Source of the DNA: an uncultured Altererythrobacter sp. | GTDB lineage: Bacteria > Pseudomonadota > Alphaproteobacteria > Sphingomonadales > Sphingomonadaceae | Direction: 5' to 3' | Length of the DNA: 64,000 nucleotides | NCBI GenBank assembly: GCA_913055875.1 | Contig: CAJXJY010000011.1 | Span: 1-64,000, forward strand | Shown: positions 1 through 10,581 of the stretch, piece after piece | Layout of the letters: every line of letters begins with the position of its first letter | How positions within the stretch are numbered: the stretch's first letter is position 1 | Translations under genes and position numbers: made by a program | The notes under the pieces: generated by a model | What the model was told of the DNA's origin: nothing | Database searches by the model: none | Seen by the model: only the letters and a program-made list of their open reading frames with translations

Positions 1-551
1 TGCATCGTTCCCCCTCCACCGCCTTCGGCGGTCCCCCTCCCCCAGAGGGGGAGGATTTCCAGTGCAAAAACCTCGACCGCCCGCGTCCTGATCTCGACCT
101 CTTCGCCCGCCCGTGCCCGGTCGTAGGCACGCCTGCCGTCCACCTTCACCGCCGAATAGGCCGGCGGTACCTGTTCGATCGCGCCGGTGAAGCGCGGCAG
201 GATCGCCTCGATACCCTCGCGCGTCGGCAGAACATCCGACCGCTCCACAACCTCACCCTCGGCATCGAGCGTATCGGTCTCCGCGCCGAACCCGATCGTG
301 AACTCGTACACCTTGTCCGAATCGAGCATTCGTCCGGCCAGCTTGGTCGCCTCGCCGAGCGCGATCGGCAGCACGCCTTCGGCGAGCGGATCGAGCGTGC
401 CGCCATGGCCGACCTTGGTCTTCGCGTAGTCGCCCTCGCGCAGATTGCGCTTGACCGCCGCCACCGCCTGCGTCGAGCCGAGCCCGCGCGGCTTGTCGAG
501 GATCAGCCAGCCCGAAACAGGAAGACGTGGGACGGGACGCTTGTCGCTCAA
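1..551 (-). CDS. truB: tRNA pseudouridine(55) synthase TruB, C-terminus beyond the left edge
   Basis: Makes pseudouridine 55 in the T-loop of tRNAs. The visible 183 codons include the GGTLDPLAEG motif with the catalytic Asp and a PPAYSAVKVDG motif, both typical of TruB. I choose the TTG at 551 as start. It overlaps the stop of the upstream protease gene (TTGA), suggesting translational coupling, and the protein then begins MSDKRPVPRLPVSGWLILDK. In the last visible stretch (about residues 165-180) the frame reads through a GC-rich double palindrome (18-54) that looks like a dispersed repeat. No stop appears before the window edge, so the gene is partial here. TruB identity is firm; the start codon is moderately sure. 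Confidence 0.9.
   Translation of the reverse strand, partial: MSDKRPVPRLPVSGWLILDKPRGLGSTQAVAAVKRNLREGDYAKTKVGHGGTLDPLAEGVLPIALGEATKLAGRMLDSDKVYEFTIGFGAETDTLDAEGEVVERSDVLPTREGIEAILPRFTGAIEQVPPAYSAVKVDGRRAYDRARAGEEVEIRTRAVEVFALEILPLWGRGTAEGGGGGTM
18..54. repeat. REP-like double palindrome inside truB
   Basis: Two adjacent perfect hairpins are visible. ACCGCC (18-23) pairs with GGCGGT (27-32) around TTC, and CCTCCCCC (36-43) pairs with GGGGGAGG (47-54) around AGA. This composition looks like an intergenic dispersed palindrome, and a related CCCCTC/GAGGGG hairpin occurs at 58306-58327. Here it is read through in the truB frame without a stop. Confidence 0.6.
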
Positions 552-1240
552 CCCGCTATCCCGTTTGCGACCCAGTTCGCGATAGCGAAATACTGCGCTT
601 CCATCCACACCACCGGCGGCAGCACGACATGCTCGATCACCCCGCTGCCGGGGAAGGCCCAGGTCGCTGCGATCAGCACCACCAGCAGCAGCATCCCCAT
701 CGCCTGCAACCGCTGCCAGTGCCGCACGAAACGCCGCGGCAGCAGGCCGCCGACGATATGCGAGCCGTCGAAGGGCGGGATCGGCAGCAGGTTGAACAGC
801 GCGAGGAAAATGTTGATGAGGATGAAATAGGTCAGCGCGGTCATGCCCCACCCGCCCGGCTCGACCCCGGCCGCGCCGCTCAGCCCCGCGACGATCCCCG
901 CCAGCACCGCGCCGACCAGCGCCAGCACCAGATTGGTCCCCGGCCCCGCCGCGGCGACCGCCATCATCCCGAAGCGCGGATTGTCGAGCCGGTCCTGCCG
1001 CACGGGCACCGGCTTGGCCCAGCCGAAGATCGGCCCGCCCATCAGCGCCAGCGCGCCGGGCACCAGCAGCGTGCCGACCGGATCGACATGGCGGATCGGG
1101 TTGAGGCTGAGGCGCTTCTTGTCGCGCGCGGTCGGATCGCCCAGCGCAAGCGCGGTCCAGCCATGCGCGACCTCGTGGAACACGATTGCCACGATCAGGC
1201 ACGGGATCAGGATCGCGGCAAGGATGAGGGTTTCGGTCAT
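548..1240 (-). CDS. Site-2 protease family (M50) membrane metalloprotease
   Basis: 230-aa polytopic membrane protein of the M50 zinc protease family. The zinc motif HEVAH is at residues 22-26 inside the first hydrophobic segment. The second conserved motif (NLLPIPPFDG), which supplies the third zinc ligand, lies near residue 150. The length fits the short PDZ-less subgroup rather than RseP (about 450 aa). It starts 25 bp after the tdk stop and its own stop overlaps the proposed TTG start of truB, so these genes are probably co-transcribed. The substrate cannot be told from the sequence. Confidence 0.88.
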   Translation of the reverse strand: MTETLILAAILIPCLIVAIVFHEVAHGWTALALGDPTARDKKRLSLNPIRHVDPVGTLLVPGALALMGGPIFGWAKPVPVRQDRLDNPRFGMMAVAAAGPGTNLVLALVGAVLAGIVAGLSGAAGVEPGGWGMTALTYFILINIFLALFNLLPIPPFDGSHIVGGLLPRRFVRHWQRLQAMGMLLLVVLIAATWAFPGSGVIEHVVLPPVVWMEAQYFAIANWVANGIAG

Positions 1241-1265
1241 GGCGTATCAGATAGGGTGTGCGTGC

Positions 1266-1844
1266 TTATCCCGCCAGCGCCTGCCGGAAATGCCGCCGGC
1301 ACAGCGCGACGTACCGGTCGTTGCCGCCGATCTCGGTCTGCGCGCCCTGTCTGACCGCCTTGCCCTGCGCATCGACGCGCAGGTTCATCGTCGCCTTGCG
1401 CCCGCATTTGCAGATCGACTTCAATTCGACCAGCGAATCCGCGATCCCGAGCAGCGCCGCCGAGCCGGGGAACAACTCGCCCTGGAAATCGGTGCGCAAC
1501 CCGTAGCACAGCACCGGAATGCCCGCCTCGTCGGCCAGCCGGGCGCATTGCCAGACCTGGTGCTGCGTGAGGAACTGCGCCTCGTCGACCAGCACGCAGG
1601 CGACCGGATCCTCGGCGTGATCCTTGAGCACGCGCGCGGCGATATCGGTATTCTCCTCGAACCGGTGCGCGTCGCTGGCGAGGCCGATCCGGCTGCTGAT
1701 CGCGCCGAAGCCGGGCCTGTCGTCTAGCGCCGCGGTCCACAGCGAGACGCGCATGTCGCGCTCGCCGTAATTGAACGCCGCCTGCAGCAGCGTGGACGAT
1801 TTCCCCGCATTCATGCTGGCATAGTAGAAATAGAGCTTGGCCAA
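1266..1844 (-). CDS. tdk: Thymidine kinase (type II)
   Basis: 192-aa cytosolic enzyme that phosphorylates thymidine with ATP in pyrimidine salvage. A P-loop variant (SMNAGKSS, about residues 10-17) and VDEAQF with the catalytic Glu 88 are visible. Zinc-site cysteines occur in the ICKCG segment and in the C-terminal CRRHF. The start is TTG at 1844: the only nearby ATG (1852) is out of frame, and a GGGGA sits upstream of the TTG. It lies between rbfA and the M50 protease, separated from rbfA by a 91-bp repeat. Length is normal for the family. Confidence 0.93.
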   Translation of the reverse strand: MAKLYFYYASMNAGKSSTLLQAAFNYGERDMRVSLWTAALDDRPGFGAISSRIGLASDAHRFEENTDIAARVLKDHAEDPVACVLVDEAQFLTQHQVWQCARLADEAGIPVLCYGLRTDFQGELFPGSAALLGIADSLVELKSICKCGRKATMNLRVDAQGKAVRQGAQTEIGGNDRYVALCRRHFRQALAG

Positions 1845-1863
1845 TTCGCCATTCCCCGAAAAC

Positions 1864-1954
1864 CGTCATGCCGAACTCGTTTCGGCATCCATCGCCCCGC
1901 CTCGTCCATCGGACTAAGGGGAGAGATGGACCCTGAAACAAGTTCAGGGTGACG
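1864..1954. repeat. 91-bp two-hairpin dispersed repeat, copy 1
   Basis: The element starts with CGTCATGCCGAAC and ends with GTTCAGGGTGACG. Each end forms its own hairpin (TGCCGAA...TTCGGCA and CCCTGAA...TTCAGGG), and the two ends are also near inverted copies of each other. Two further copies of exactly the same length lie at 23796-23886 and 45256-45346. Confidence 0.85.
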
Positions 1955-1959
1955 GCAAC

Positions 1960-2364
1960 TCAATCGTCCTCCTGATCCCCGAGATCGCGCGCGACCTTGG
2001 GATCGCGCAGCAATTGCTCGATCCGGTCGGCTTCCTCGAAGCTCTCGTCGGCGCGGAATTTGAGCCTGGGCGCGAATTTGAGGCCGAGCCGTTTCGCCAC
2101 CTCGCGCTGGAGATAGGCGGTGTTCTGCCGCAGCGCCGTGACCACATCGTCCTCGTCGTTGCCGAGCAGCGGCTTCACATAGGCGGTGGCGTTGCGCAGG
2201 TCGGGGGTCATGCGCACCTCGGTGACCGCGATATTGGCGGCCGAGACGGTGTCGTCGTGCACCTCCTGCCGCGCGAGCAGCTCGCTGATTATATGCCGCA
2301 CCCGCTCGCCGACCTTGAGGACGCGGACCGAGTGCTGTTCGGCGGTGTATTGCTGGCGGGCCAT
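1960..2364 (-). CDS. rbfA: 30S ribosome-binding factor RbfA
   Basis: 134-aa cold-shock 30S maturation factor that binds the 16S rRNA 5' region during late small-subunit assembly. The sequence shows the RbfA fold signature: [14 protein letters not shown] near the N-terminus, the [17 protein letters not shown] strand, and a C-terminal helix with RLKFRADES. The start ATG (2364) is 2 nt from the stop of the upstream DUF1697 gene. It belongs to the nusA-infB operon, where rbfA normally follows infB. Here two extra genes separate them. Confidence 0.95.
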   Translation of the reverse strand: MARQQYTAEQHSVRVLKVGERVRHIISELLARQEVHDDTVSAANIAVTEVRMTPDLRNATAYVKPLLGNDEDDVVTALRQNTAYLQREVAKRLGLKFAPRLKFRADESFEEADRIEQLLRDPKVARDLGDQEDD

Positions 2365-2366
2365 GA

Positions 2367-2903
2367 TCAGTCGTCCATTTTCGATAGAATGCGCCGCAGC
2401 GAGCGGATGTTCCGCGCGGTCGCCCTGCCCTGCACCGGTTTCGCCTTTTTCATCGCCGGGTCCAGCTTGGAGCGGCCGACGCCGTGGGCGTAGTCGACAA
2501 AGAACTCGCGCGTGCCGGCGGCTAGGCGTTCGGGACCGTCGAAGTCCGCAGCAAAGGTCTCGAAGCGCCGCTTGTCGAGCGGCTGTTCGAGGAACACGGT
2601 GTGGACGAATTTCGCCTCGCCGTCCTCCGCGAAGGGATTGTCGTCGATCGCCGCTGCAAGCTCGGCCCGGCTGCGCACCGCGGCGAAGCTGGCGATGCCG
2701 AACTCGTCCTGCAGCACGGTCTCGATCGCCTGCTGCAGCTCCTCATCGGGCGCGCGATCGTGTTCGAACAGCACATTGCCACTCGCGGTCACCGTCGCGA
2801 CGTCCTCGAACCCGGCCTTCTCCAGCGCAGCCTTCAGCTCGGCCATCTTGAGCCGGTTGCCGCCGACATTAATGCTGCCGAGCAGGGCGACGTAACGCGC
2901 CAT
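2367..2903 (-). CDS. DUF1697 family protein
   Basis: 178 aa, starting [15 protein letters not shown], which is the family hallmark. [10 protein letters not shown] motif and the C-terminal segment [13 protein letters not shown] fit DUF1697 throughout. The biochemical role of the family is not established. It sits between the infB-linked orphan and rbfA, only 2 nt before rbfA, so it is co-translated with ribosome-assembly genes here. That says little about its function, because it is not a standard operon member. Confidence 0.8.
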   Translation of the reverse strand: MARYVALLGSINVGGNRLKMAELKAALEKAGFEDVATVTASGNVLFEHDRAPDEELQQAIETVLQDEFGIASFAAVRSRAELAAAIDDNPFAEDGEAKFVHTVFLEQPLDKRRFETFAADFDGPERLAAGTREFFVDYAHGVGRSKLDPAMKKAKPVQGRATARNIRSLRRILSKMDD

Positions 2904-2966
2904 TACATTATCGGCCCAACATGAGCATATTCGTCAAATACAAATTTAAAAAAGCGACCTAGAAAA

Positions 2967-3355
2967 TTATCTATAGTAGTCGGCAAAACACCCCCACTTA
3001 CGCTCGATGTAGGCGAGAGATTCGAGATTAACCCGTATCTCGCGTTCAAAAGCATCAGGTAACTTGCTGTAGGCGTCCGCAATCGCTGCAACCCAGCTAG
3101 CTTGGGTTTCATCGGACCAATCTCGAAAAAACTCCGGACCATCGATGACAGCTGGGATATTTATGTGGTCCTTTCCGGGGCGCACATCGCAACTAAAAAT
3201 ATGTCTTCCATTCAGCAGATTATACCAATTTACGCTGGTCATTAGACGATTCGCTTGGTCAGAACCTAAGGAATACTCATCGAACGTGTTGCCAAGATCG
3301 ACACTCTGCGCGTTCACTTTCCGCTTCCGCCAACGAAATAGCTTCAGTATCTCCA

Positions 3356-3356
<1 letters not shown>
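2967..3356 (-). CDS. Hypothetical AT-rich protein, coupled to infB
   Basis: 129 aa with no recognised domain. The N-terminus is basic (MEILKLFRWRKRK) and the rest is soluble-looking and rich in Trp and Tyr. The start ATG (3356-3354) shares one base with the infB stop (TAATG), so translation could be coupled to IF-2. The gene and the gap after it (to about 2904) are clearly richer in A+T than the flanking operon, which suggests recent acquisition. I do not recognise the family. An annotation artefact is possible, but the overlap and the clean 390-nt frame argue for a real gene. Confidence 0.55.
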
Positions 3357-5881
<2,525 letters not shown>

Positions 5882-5901
5882 AAAACTCGTCTATCCTTCA
5901 A

Positions 5902-6651
5902 TCACATACTAGCAGAAGCCGCTCGGCCTTCCGAGCCACTTCCGTGTCCGTCAGGGTGAACCCCTTGATAATGCAGCAGACGCGCGAGGATCTGCATGAC
6001 CCGCCCGGCCGCTCCATCATCGACCGCGCGGCCCGTCAGACCCAAATGGACGATATTGTCGCGGCCCAATGCCACAGACAGAGCCGCCCGGTCCAGTGGC
6101 AAGCTCGGCCCGCGTTCGCCCGAGCCTTCCGCGTCGTGGCCGACGCGCCAGGCCTGGTCGAGTTTCCTGCGTCCGTCCTCGCTCGCATCGCTCGCGTGGA
6201 GCAGCAGGCCGATGCGGCCGCTGCGCGCATGCTCGGCGATCCGCTCCGAACCCAAGATAAGGTGTCCGGCGCGCATTTCGAGACCCAGCCGGTCGAGCAG
6301 GGTCCTGGTCAGCGCGGTCTCGATCTGCTCGGGCAGGTCGTCGGGGACGGCAAGCTTCGCGCCCTTGAACGCGTGCGCCAGCGCGCCGCGCAGCCTTCCC
6401 TTGGCCATCGCCGCTTCGAGTTCGGCGCGCGAAACGCCGATCCACGCGCCGCGGCCGGGGGCCTTGGCGAGCGGATCGGGCAGCACGTCGCTTGTCCCAT
6501 CTTCATTGGCGGGCGAGATCGCCAGCCGCACGAGCGTGTCGCGCGGGGCCGTCTCCCCCGAAAGGATGCAGCGGCGCTCCGGCTCCGACTTGCGGGGCCG
6601 CGGCGCGTCAACGATGTCGGACGTCAGGCGCTCATTGGGTGGAGTCCGCAT
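5902..6651 (-). CDS. YlxR/DUF448 family RNA-binding protein
   Basis: About 249 aa, longer than the classic YlxR (about 90-100 aa). The N-terminal half carries the DUF448 signature (RRCILSGE, then GRGAWIGVSR). The C-terminal half resembles the L7Ae-like extension seen in alphaproteobacterial homologues. The frame is open from 6678, but the ATG at 6651 has an AGGAGG 6 nt upstream, so I start there. It overlaps the nusA stop by 20 nt. Its place between nusA and infB is conserved in bacteria. The family is thought to be a nucleoid or RNA-associated regulator. Confidence 0.88.
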   Translation of the reverse strand: MRTPPNERLTSDIVDAPRPRKSEPERRCILSGETAPRDTLVRLAISPANEDGTSDVLPDPLAKAPGRGAWIGVSRAELEAAMAKGRLRGALAHAFKGAKLAVPDDLPEQIETALTRTLLDRLGLEMRAGHLILGSERIAEHARSGRIGLLLHASDASEDGRRKLDQAWRVGHDAEGSGERGPSLPLDRAALSVALGRDNIVHLGLTGRAVDDGAAGRVMQILARLLHYQGVHPDGHGSGSEGRAASASM

Positions 6652-8314
6652 CGGCGGCCTCCTGTGCTTCGGTCGCATCGCCTGCCTCGGGGGCAGGTGC
6701 CGGAGCGACCTCGTCTTCGTCCTCGAACCAGTGCGCGCGGGCAGCCATGATGATCTCGTTGCCGACTTCCTCGCTCAGCCCGTATTCGCCGAGCACGCCG
6801 CCCTTGTCCTGTTCGCGCACCGAGGGGCGCCGCATCGGCGGGCCGGCCTCGGGGCTGTTGTTGCGGCGGCGCGGCGCCTCGCGCTTCTTCTGGATGAGCT
6901 CGTCGGTGGCGAGATCGGCGAGGTCGTCGAGCGTCTTGATGCCGCCCTTGCCGAGCGTCACCAGCATCTGCTCGGTGAGGTGCGGCAGTTCGGCCAACGC
7001 ATCCTCGACGCCGAGTTCGCGGCGCTCCTTGCGCGCGGCTTCCTCGTGGCGGTCGAGCGCTTCCTTGGCGCGGCTCTGGAGCTCCTCGGCGAGGTCCTCG
7101 TCGAAGCCCTCGATCCCGGCGAGCTCGTCGAGCTCGACATAGGCGACTTCCTCGAGCTCAGCGAAACCCTCGGCGACGAGCAGCTGCGACAGCGTTTCGT
7201 CGACGTCGAGTTCCTCCTCGAACATCTTCGAGCGTTCGGCGAATTCCTTGCTCCGCTTCTCGCTCGCCTCTTCCTCGGTCATGATGTCGATCTGGTGGCC
7301 GGTCAGCTGGCTCGCGAGCCGCACGTTCTGGCCGCGGCGGCCGATCGCGAGGCTGAGCTGGTCGTCGGGCACCACCACCTCGATCCGCTCCTCGTCCTCG
7401 TCGAGCACTACGCGGGCGACGGTGGCGGGCTGGAGCGCGTTGACAACGAAGGTCGCGGTGTCCTCGCTCCAGGGAATGATGTCGATCTTCTCGCCCTGCA
7501 ATTCCTGCACGACGGCCTGGACGCGGCTCCCCTTCATGCCGACGCAGGCGCCTACGGGATCAATGCTGCTGTCATACGAAATGACGCCGATCTTGGCGCG
7601 GCTGCCCGGATCGCGGGCGGCGGCCTTGATCTCGATGATGCCGTCGTAGATTTCCGGCACTTCCTGCGCGAACAGCTTGCGCATGAAATCGGGATGCGCG
7701 CGAGTGAGGAAGATCTGCGGCCCGCGATTGTTGCGCTCGACCTTGCTGATCAGCGCGCGCACGCGCTCGCCGACGCGCGCCGCCTCGCGCGGAATCTGCT
7801 GGTCGCGGCGAATGACGCCCTCGGCGCGACCGAGATTGACGATCACATGGCCGAATTCGACCGACTTGATCACGCCGGTGATGACTTCGCCCGCGCGGTC
7901 CTTGAATTCCTCGAACTGGCGCTCGCGCTCGGCGTCGCGGACCTTCTGGAAGATCACCTGCTTGGCCGACTGCGCGTCGATCCGGCCGAGATCGACCGGC
8001 GGCAGCGGGTCGACGATGAAATCGCCGATGCTCGCATCGTCCTGAAGCTTTTGCGCCGCCTTGAGGTCGATCTGCTTGAAATAGTCCTCGACCTCTTCGA
8101 CCACCTCGACCACGCGCCACAGGCGCAAATCGCCGGTGTTGGGGTCGAGCTTGGCGCGAATGTCGTTCTCCGCGCCGTAGCGGTTGCGCGCGCTCTTCTG
8201 GATCGCCTCTTCCATCGCCTCGATGACGATCGCCTTGTCGATCATCTTCTCCGAAGCGACCGAGTTCGCGATCGCGAGCAGCTCGGCCTTGTTGGCGGAA
8301 ATTGCACTGGCCAT
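6632..8314 (-). CDS. nusA: Transcription termination/antitermination factor NusA
   Basis: 560 aa. Order: N-terminal RNA-polymerase-binding domain, S1 domain (about 130-200), and two KH domains, the second ending in an AIGRRGQNVRLA loop. Two helix-hairpin-helix-like C-terminal repeats follow (LLVAEGFAELEEVAYV and LVTLGKGGIKTLDDLA), then an acidic Ala/Glu/Asp tail. The start ATG shares one base with the rimP stop (TGATG). It modulates pausing, termination and antitermination. Confidence 0.98.
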   Translation of the reverse strand: MASAISANKAELLAIANSVASEKMIDKAIVIEAMEEAIQKSARNRYGAENDIRAKLDPNTGDLRLWRVVEVVEEVEDYFKQIDLKAAQKLQDDASIGDFIVDPLPPVDLGRIDAQSAKQVIFQKVRDAERERQFEEFKDRAGEVITGVIKSVEFGHVIVNLGRAEGVIRRDQQIPREAARVGERVRALISKVERNNRGPQIFLTRAHPDFMRKLFAQEVPEIYDGIIEIKAAARDPGSRAKIGVISYDSSIDPVGACVGMKGSRVQAVVQELQGEKIDIIPWSEDTATFVVNALQPATVARVVLDEDEERIEVVVPDDQLSLAIGRRGQNVRLASQLTGHQIDIMTEEEASEKRSKEFAERSKMFEEELDVDETLSQLLVAEGFAELEEVAYVELDELAGIEGFDEDLAEELQSRAKEALDRHEEAARKERRELGVEDALAELPHLTEQMLVTLGKGGIKTLDDLADLATDELIQKKREAPRRRNNSPEAGPPMRRPSVREQDKGGVLGEYGLSEEVGNEIIMAARAHWFEDEDEVAPAPAPEAGDATEAQEAADADSTQ

Positions 8315-8880
8315 CAGTCGTCAGCCTTCTCTGTTTCGAATTCTTCTACTTCCTCGGCACCACTGGTGTCGAGCGGTTGCGTCGCGGCGATCAGCTCGTC
8401 GGTGAGGACGAGCTGCGCCGCATGGATCTGGTCGCGCGGTACGGACACACTGCCGGCCTTGCGATCGTCGATGGTGACCGTATCGCCGTCTATGCCGACC
8501 AGCGCGCCGCGGAGATTGCGCTGGCCGTCCCAGCCCTTGGTCATCGAAATCTTCGCCTCGTGCCCGGCCCAGTCGGAAAAGTCCTTCGCGCGGGTGAGCG
8601 GGCGGTCGATGCCGGGGCTGGAGACTTCGAGATGATAGGCGCCTTCGACCAGCACTTCGCCCTGCTCCTCGAGCGTATCGAGCTTCTCCGACACGCGGCG
8701 GCTGAGCGCGGCGCATTGCTCGATCACCAGCTGCCCGGTCGCCGGGTCTTCGGCCATGATCTGCAACGCCTGCCCGCCGTCTCCGGCTTCGGACGGCATC
8801 ATCTTGACGCGCACGAGTTCGAAACCGAGCGCTCGCGCTTCGGGTTCGATCACTTCGGTCAGGCGCGCCAGATCGGCCAT
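8314..8880 (-). CDS. rimP: Ribosome maturation factor RimP
   Basis: 188 aa. RimP promotes late 30S assembly. The N-terminal alpha/beta domain contains LGFELVRVKMM, the segment YHLEVSSPGIDRPL is diagnostic, and the C-terminal SH3-like domain follows. The frame stays open upstream to 9009, but the ATG at 8880 (MADLARLTEVIEPEA) matches family length. The 130-nt gap to pspF probably holds the operon promoter, though I see no convincing -35/-10. The stop overlaps the nusA start by one base. Confidence 0.95.
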   Translation of the reverse strand: MADLARLTEVIEPEARALGFELVRVKMMPSEAGDGGQALQIMAEDPATGQLVIEQCAALSRRVSEKLDTLEEQGEVLVEGAYHLEVSSPGIDRPLTRAKDFSDWAGHEAKISMTKGWDGQRNLRGALVGIDGDTVTIDDRKAGSVSVPRDQIHAAQLVLTDELIAATQPLDTSGAEEVEEFETEKADD

Positions 8881-9012
8881 TCGGTCTCCATACTGCACGA
8901 CATATGCGACAATGCCGTTTCGTGCCGGCCCCTTGCGGCGCCAGCCCCTACAGTGTCGCGACAATGTCGGGATTGACGGGCAGATAGGGGCGAACGTCTC
9001 GCGACGCAAGCC

Positions 9013-10041
9013 TCAATCGTCGTCGGCGATGCCGTGCTTCTTGATCGCGTGGCGCAGCTGATCGTAGCTCAGGCCGAGCGCCTTGGCAGTCTGGCGCTGG
9101 TTCCAGCGATGCCTGCCGAGCGCGTGCTCGATGATGCTGCGCTCGTGGTCGTCGACCGCGGCGCGCAGGTCGTCGATCGAATCGAGATCGGCAGCAGGAG
9201 CGGCAGCTTGCTGCGTCGGAGCGGCCTCGCCCGCCGGGTTCGGTTTCGGCTTGGGTGCGAGCGGCTTCCACGGGCTGTCGAACGGGTCGAACTGGACATG
9301 GGCGATCGGCGCGCCCCAATCGTCCCAGCGGTAGACCGCGCGTTCGACCACGTTGCGCAATTCGCGTACATTGCCCGGCCAGGGATGGTCGTCGAGCTGC
9401 TTGGCGACATGCTCGGCGAAGCCGGGCCAGCCCTCCCAGTGCAGTTCGGCGGCCATGCGGCGGCCGAAATAATCGGCCAGCACCTCGATATCGCCCTCGC
9501 GCACGCGCAATGGTGGCAGCGTGATGACTTCGAAGCTCAACCGGTCGAGCAGGTCGGCGCGGAATTCGCCGCGCTCGGCCTTGGCGGGCAGGTCCTCATT
9601 GGTCGCGGCGACGATGCGGACGTCGACGTCGAGCGGGCGCGACGAGCCGATCCGGGTGACCTCGCCATATTCGACCGCGCGCAGCAGCCGCTCCTGCGCC
9701 GCCATCGACAAAGTGCCCAGTTCGTCGAGAAACAACGTGCCTTTGTCGGCTTCCTCGAACCGTCCCGCGCGAGTCTTGGTAGCGCCGGTGAAGGCTCCGG
9801 CTTCGTGGCCGAACAATTCGGCCTCGATCAGCGTTTCGGGGAGCGCGGCGCAGTTCATGGTGACGAGCGGCTCGCCCCAGCGGTTGGACAGGCGGTGGAG
9901 GCGTTCGGCGATCAGTTCCTTGCCCGTCCCGCGCTCGCCGATGACCAGCACGGGGCGCCGCATCGGCGCCGCGCGCGAGGCGCGCTCGACCGCATCGAGG
10001 AAGGCGCCGGACTGGCCGATGAACTGATTTTCCCGTTCCAT
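9013..10041 (-). CDS. pspF: Phage shock operon activator PspF (sigma-54 enhancer-binding protein)
   Basis: 342-aa AAA+ activator of sigma-54 polymerase. Walker A GERGTGKE is at 35-42, the sigma-54-contacting loop GAFTGA at 82-87, and Walker B GTLFLDELG follows. It lacks a receiver or other N-terminal regulatory domain, as expected for PspF, which is inhibited by PspA. A Fis-type helix-turn-helix ends the protein (RQTAKALGLSYDQLRHAI). The frame extends to 10095, but the ATG at 10041 (MERENQFIGQ) fits the family. It is divergent from the psp operon and shares its regulatory region. Confidence 0.95.
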   Translation of the reverse strand: MERENQFIGQSGAFLDAVERASRAAPMRRPVLVIGERGTGKELIAERLHRLSNRWGEPLVTMNCAALPETLIEAELFGHEAGAFTGATKTRAGRFEEADKGTLFLDELGTLSMAAQERLLRAVEYGEVTRIGSSRPLDVDVRIVAATNEDLPAKAERGEFRADLLDRLSFEVITLPPLRVREGDIEVLADYFGRRMAAELHWEGWPGFAEHVAKQLDDHPWPGNVRELRNVVERAVYRWDDWGAPIAHVQFDPFDSPWKPLAPKPKPNPAGEAAPTQQAAAPAADLDSIDDLRAAVDDHERSIIEHALGRHRWNQRQTAKALGLSYDQLRHAIKKHGIADDD

Positions 10042-10068
10042 GGCCAAGATATAGGAATTTTTCCCTAT

Positions 10069-10112
10069 AGTTGGCAATACTCGCCGAGTGGTCAAATGCC
10101 GAAAGTTGGCAA
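10069..10112. promoter_or_regulatory. Putative PspF upstream activating sites
   Basis: The 9-mer AGTTGGCAA occurs twice, at 10069-10077 and 10104-10112, 35 bp apart. Both copies lie between the pspF start and the sigma-54 promoter, where PspF enhancer sites are expected. The repeat is directly visible; the PspF assignment is inference from position. Confidence 0.55.
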
Positions 10113-10141
10113 CTCTCTGATTGACATGATTTTTTCCGAAT

Positions 10142-10157
10142 TGGCACGCCCCTTGCT
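10142..10157 (+). promoter_or_regulatory. Sigma-54 promoter of the psp operon
   Basis: TGGCACGCCCCTTGCT matches the -24/-12 consensus. The GG at 10143-10144 and the GC at 10155-10156 are separated by 10 bases, as required. It lies 36 bp before the first ORF of the operon, with pspF divergent upstream. Expected to be silent unless PspF is released from PspA. Confidence 0.93.
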
Positions 10158-10192
10158 ATATTGTGAACAACACCAATCGGGAGGAACCCACC

Positions 10193-10345
10193 ATGTACGA
10201 CAGCCGCTTTTTCCAGACCAAGCTGGGACAGGCTGCGATCGCGAGCATCGCCGCGATGGCGATGTTCGTTGCGCTGAGCAGCCAGGTCCAGGCCACCCCG
10301 GCCATGGCGGCGAACGTGCAGTGCGAGACTGTCGAGCTGGCATGA
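10193..10345 (+). CDS. 50-aa psp-operon leader peptide with one hydrophobic segment
   Basis: First gene after the sigma-54 promoter. It has a good Shine-Dalgarno (GGGAGGAA) and ATG at 10193, and reads MYDSRFFQTKLGQAAIASIA. One hydrophobic segment (about residues 12-30) is followed by a short polar tail. It could be a signal-peptide-type secreted peptide (possible cut near VQATPAMA) or a membrane peptide. The stop overlaps an ATG (ATGA, 10342) that opens the frame leading into pspA. I do not recognise a named family. Confidence 0.65.
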   Translation: MYDSRFFQTKLGQAAIASIAAMAMFVALSSQVQATPAMAANVQCETVELA

Positions 10346-10581
10346 GCAAGCCGGTGGATCATGACCCCCTCGGGCCGGAGCGTCCCACCCCCCAGTCCCC
10401 CGGTGCCCACGACGGCGCCGGCGACGCTCCGGCCCACCCTGCCCCTTCGGCCAGCCGCCTGTCGCGGCTCGACGAGGAGGTCGAGCGGCTGCGCCGCAGC
10501 CCGACGCCGACCCAGTCGGCCCGGTCGGACCGCACCGAAGGCAAGCAGCAATTCGACTTTTCAATCAACGGAGTACCCCTG

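Noticed and set aside
5996-8635. An 879-aa open frame opposite ylxR, nusA and rimP
   Set aside because: It spans three real genes on the other strand and has no recognisable domain.
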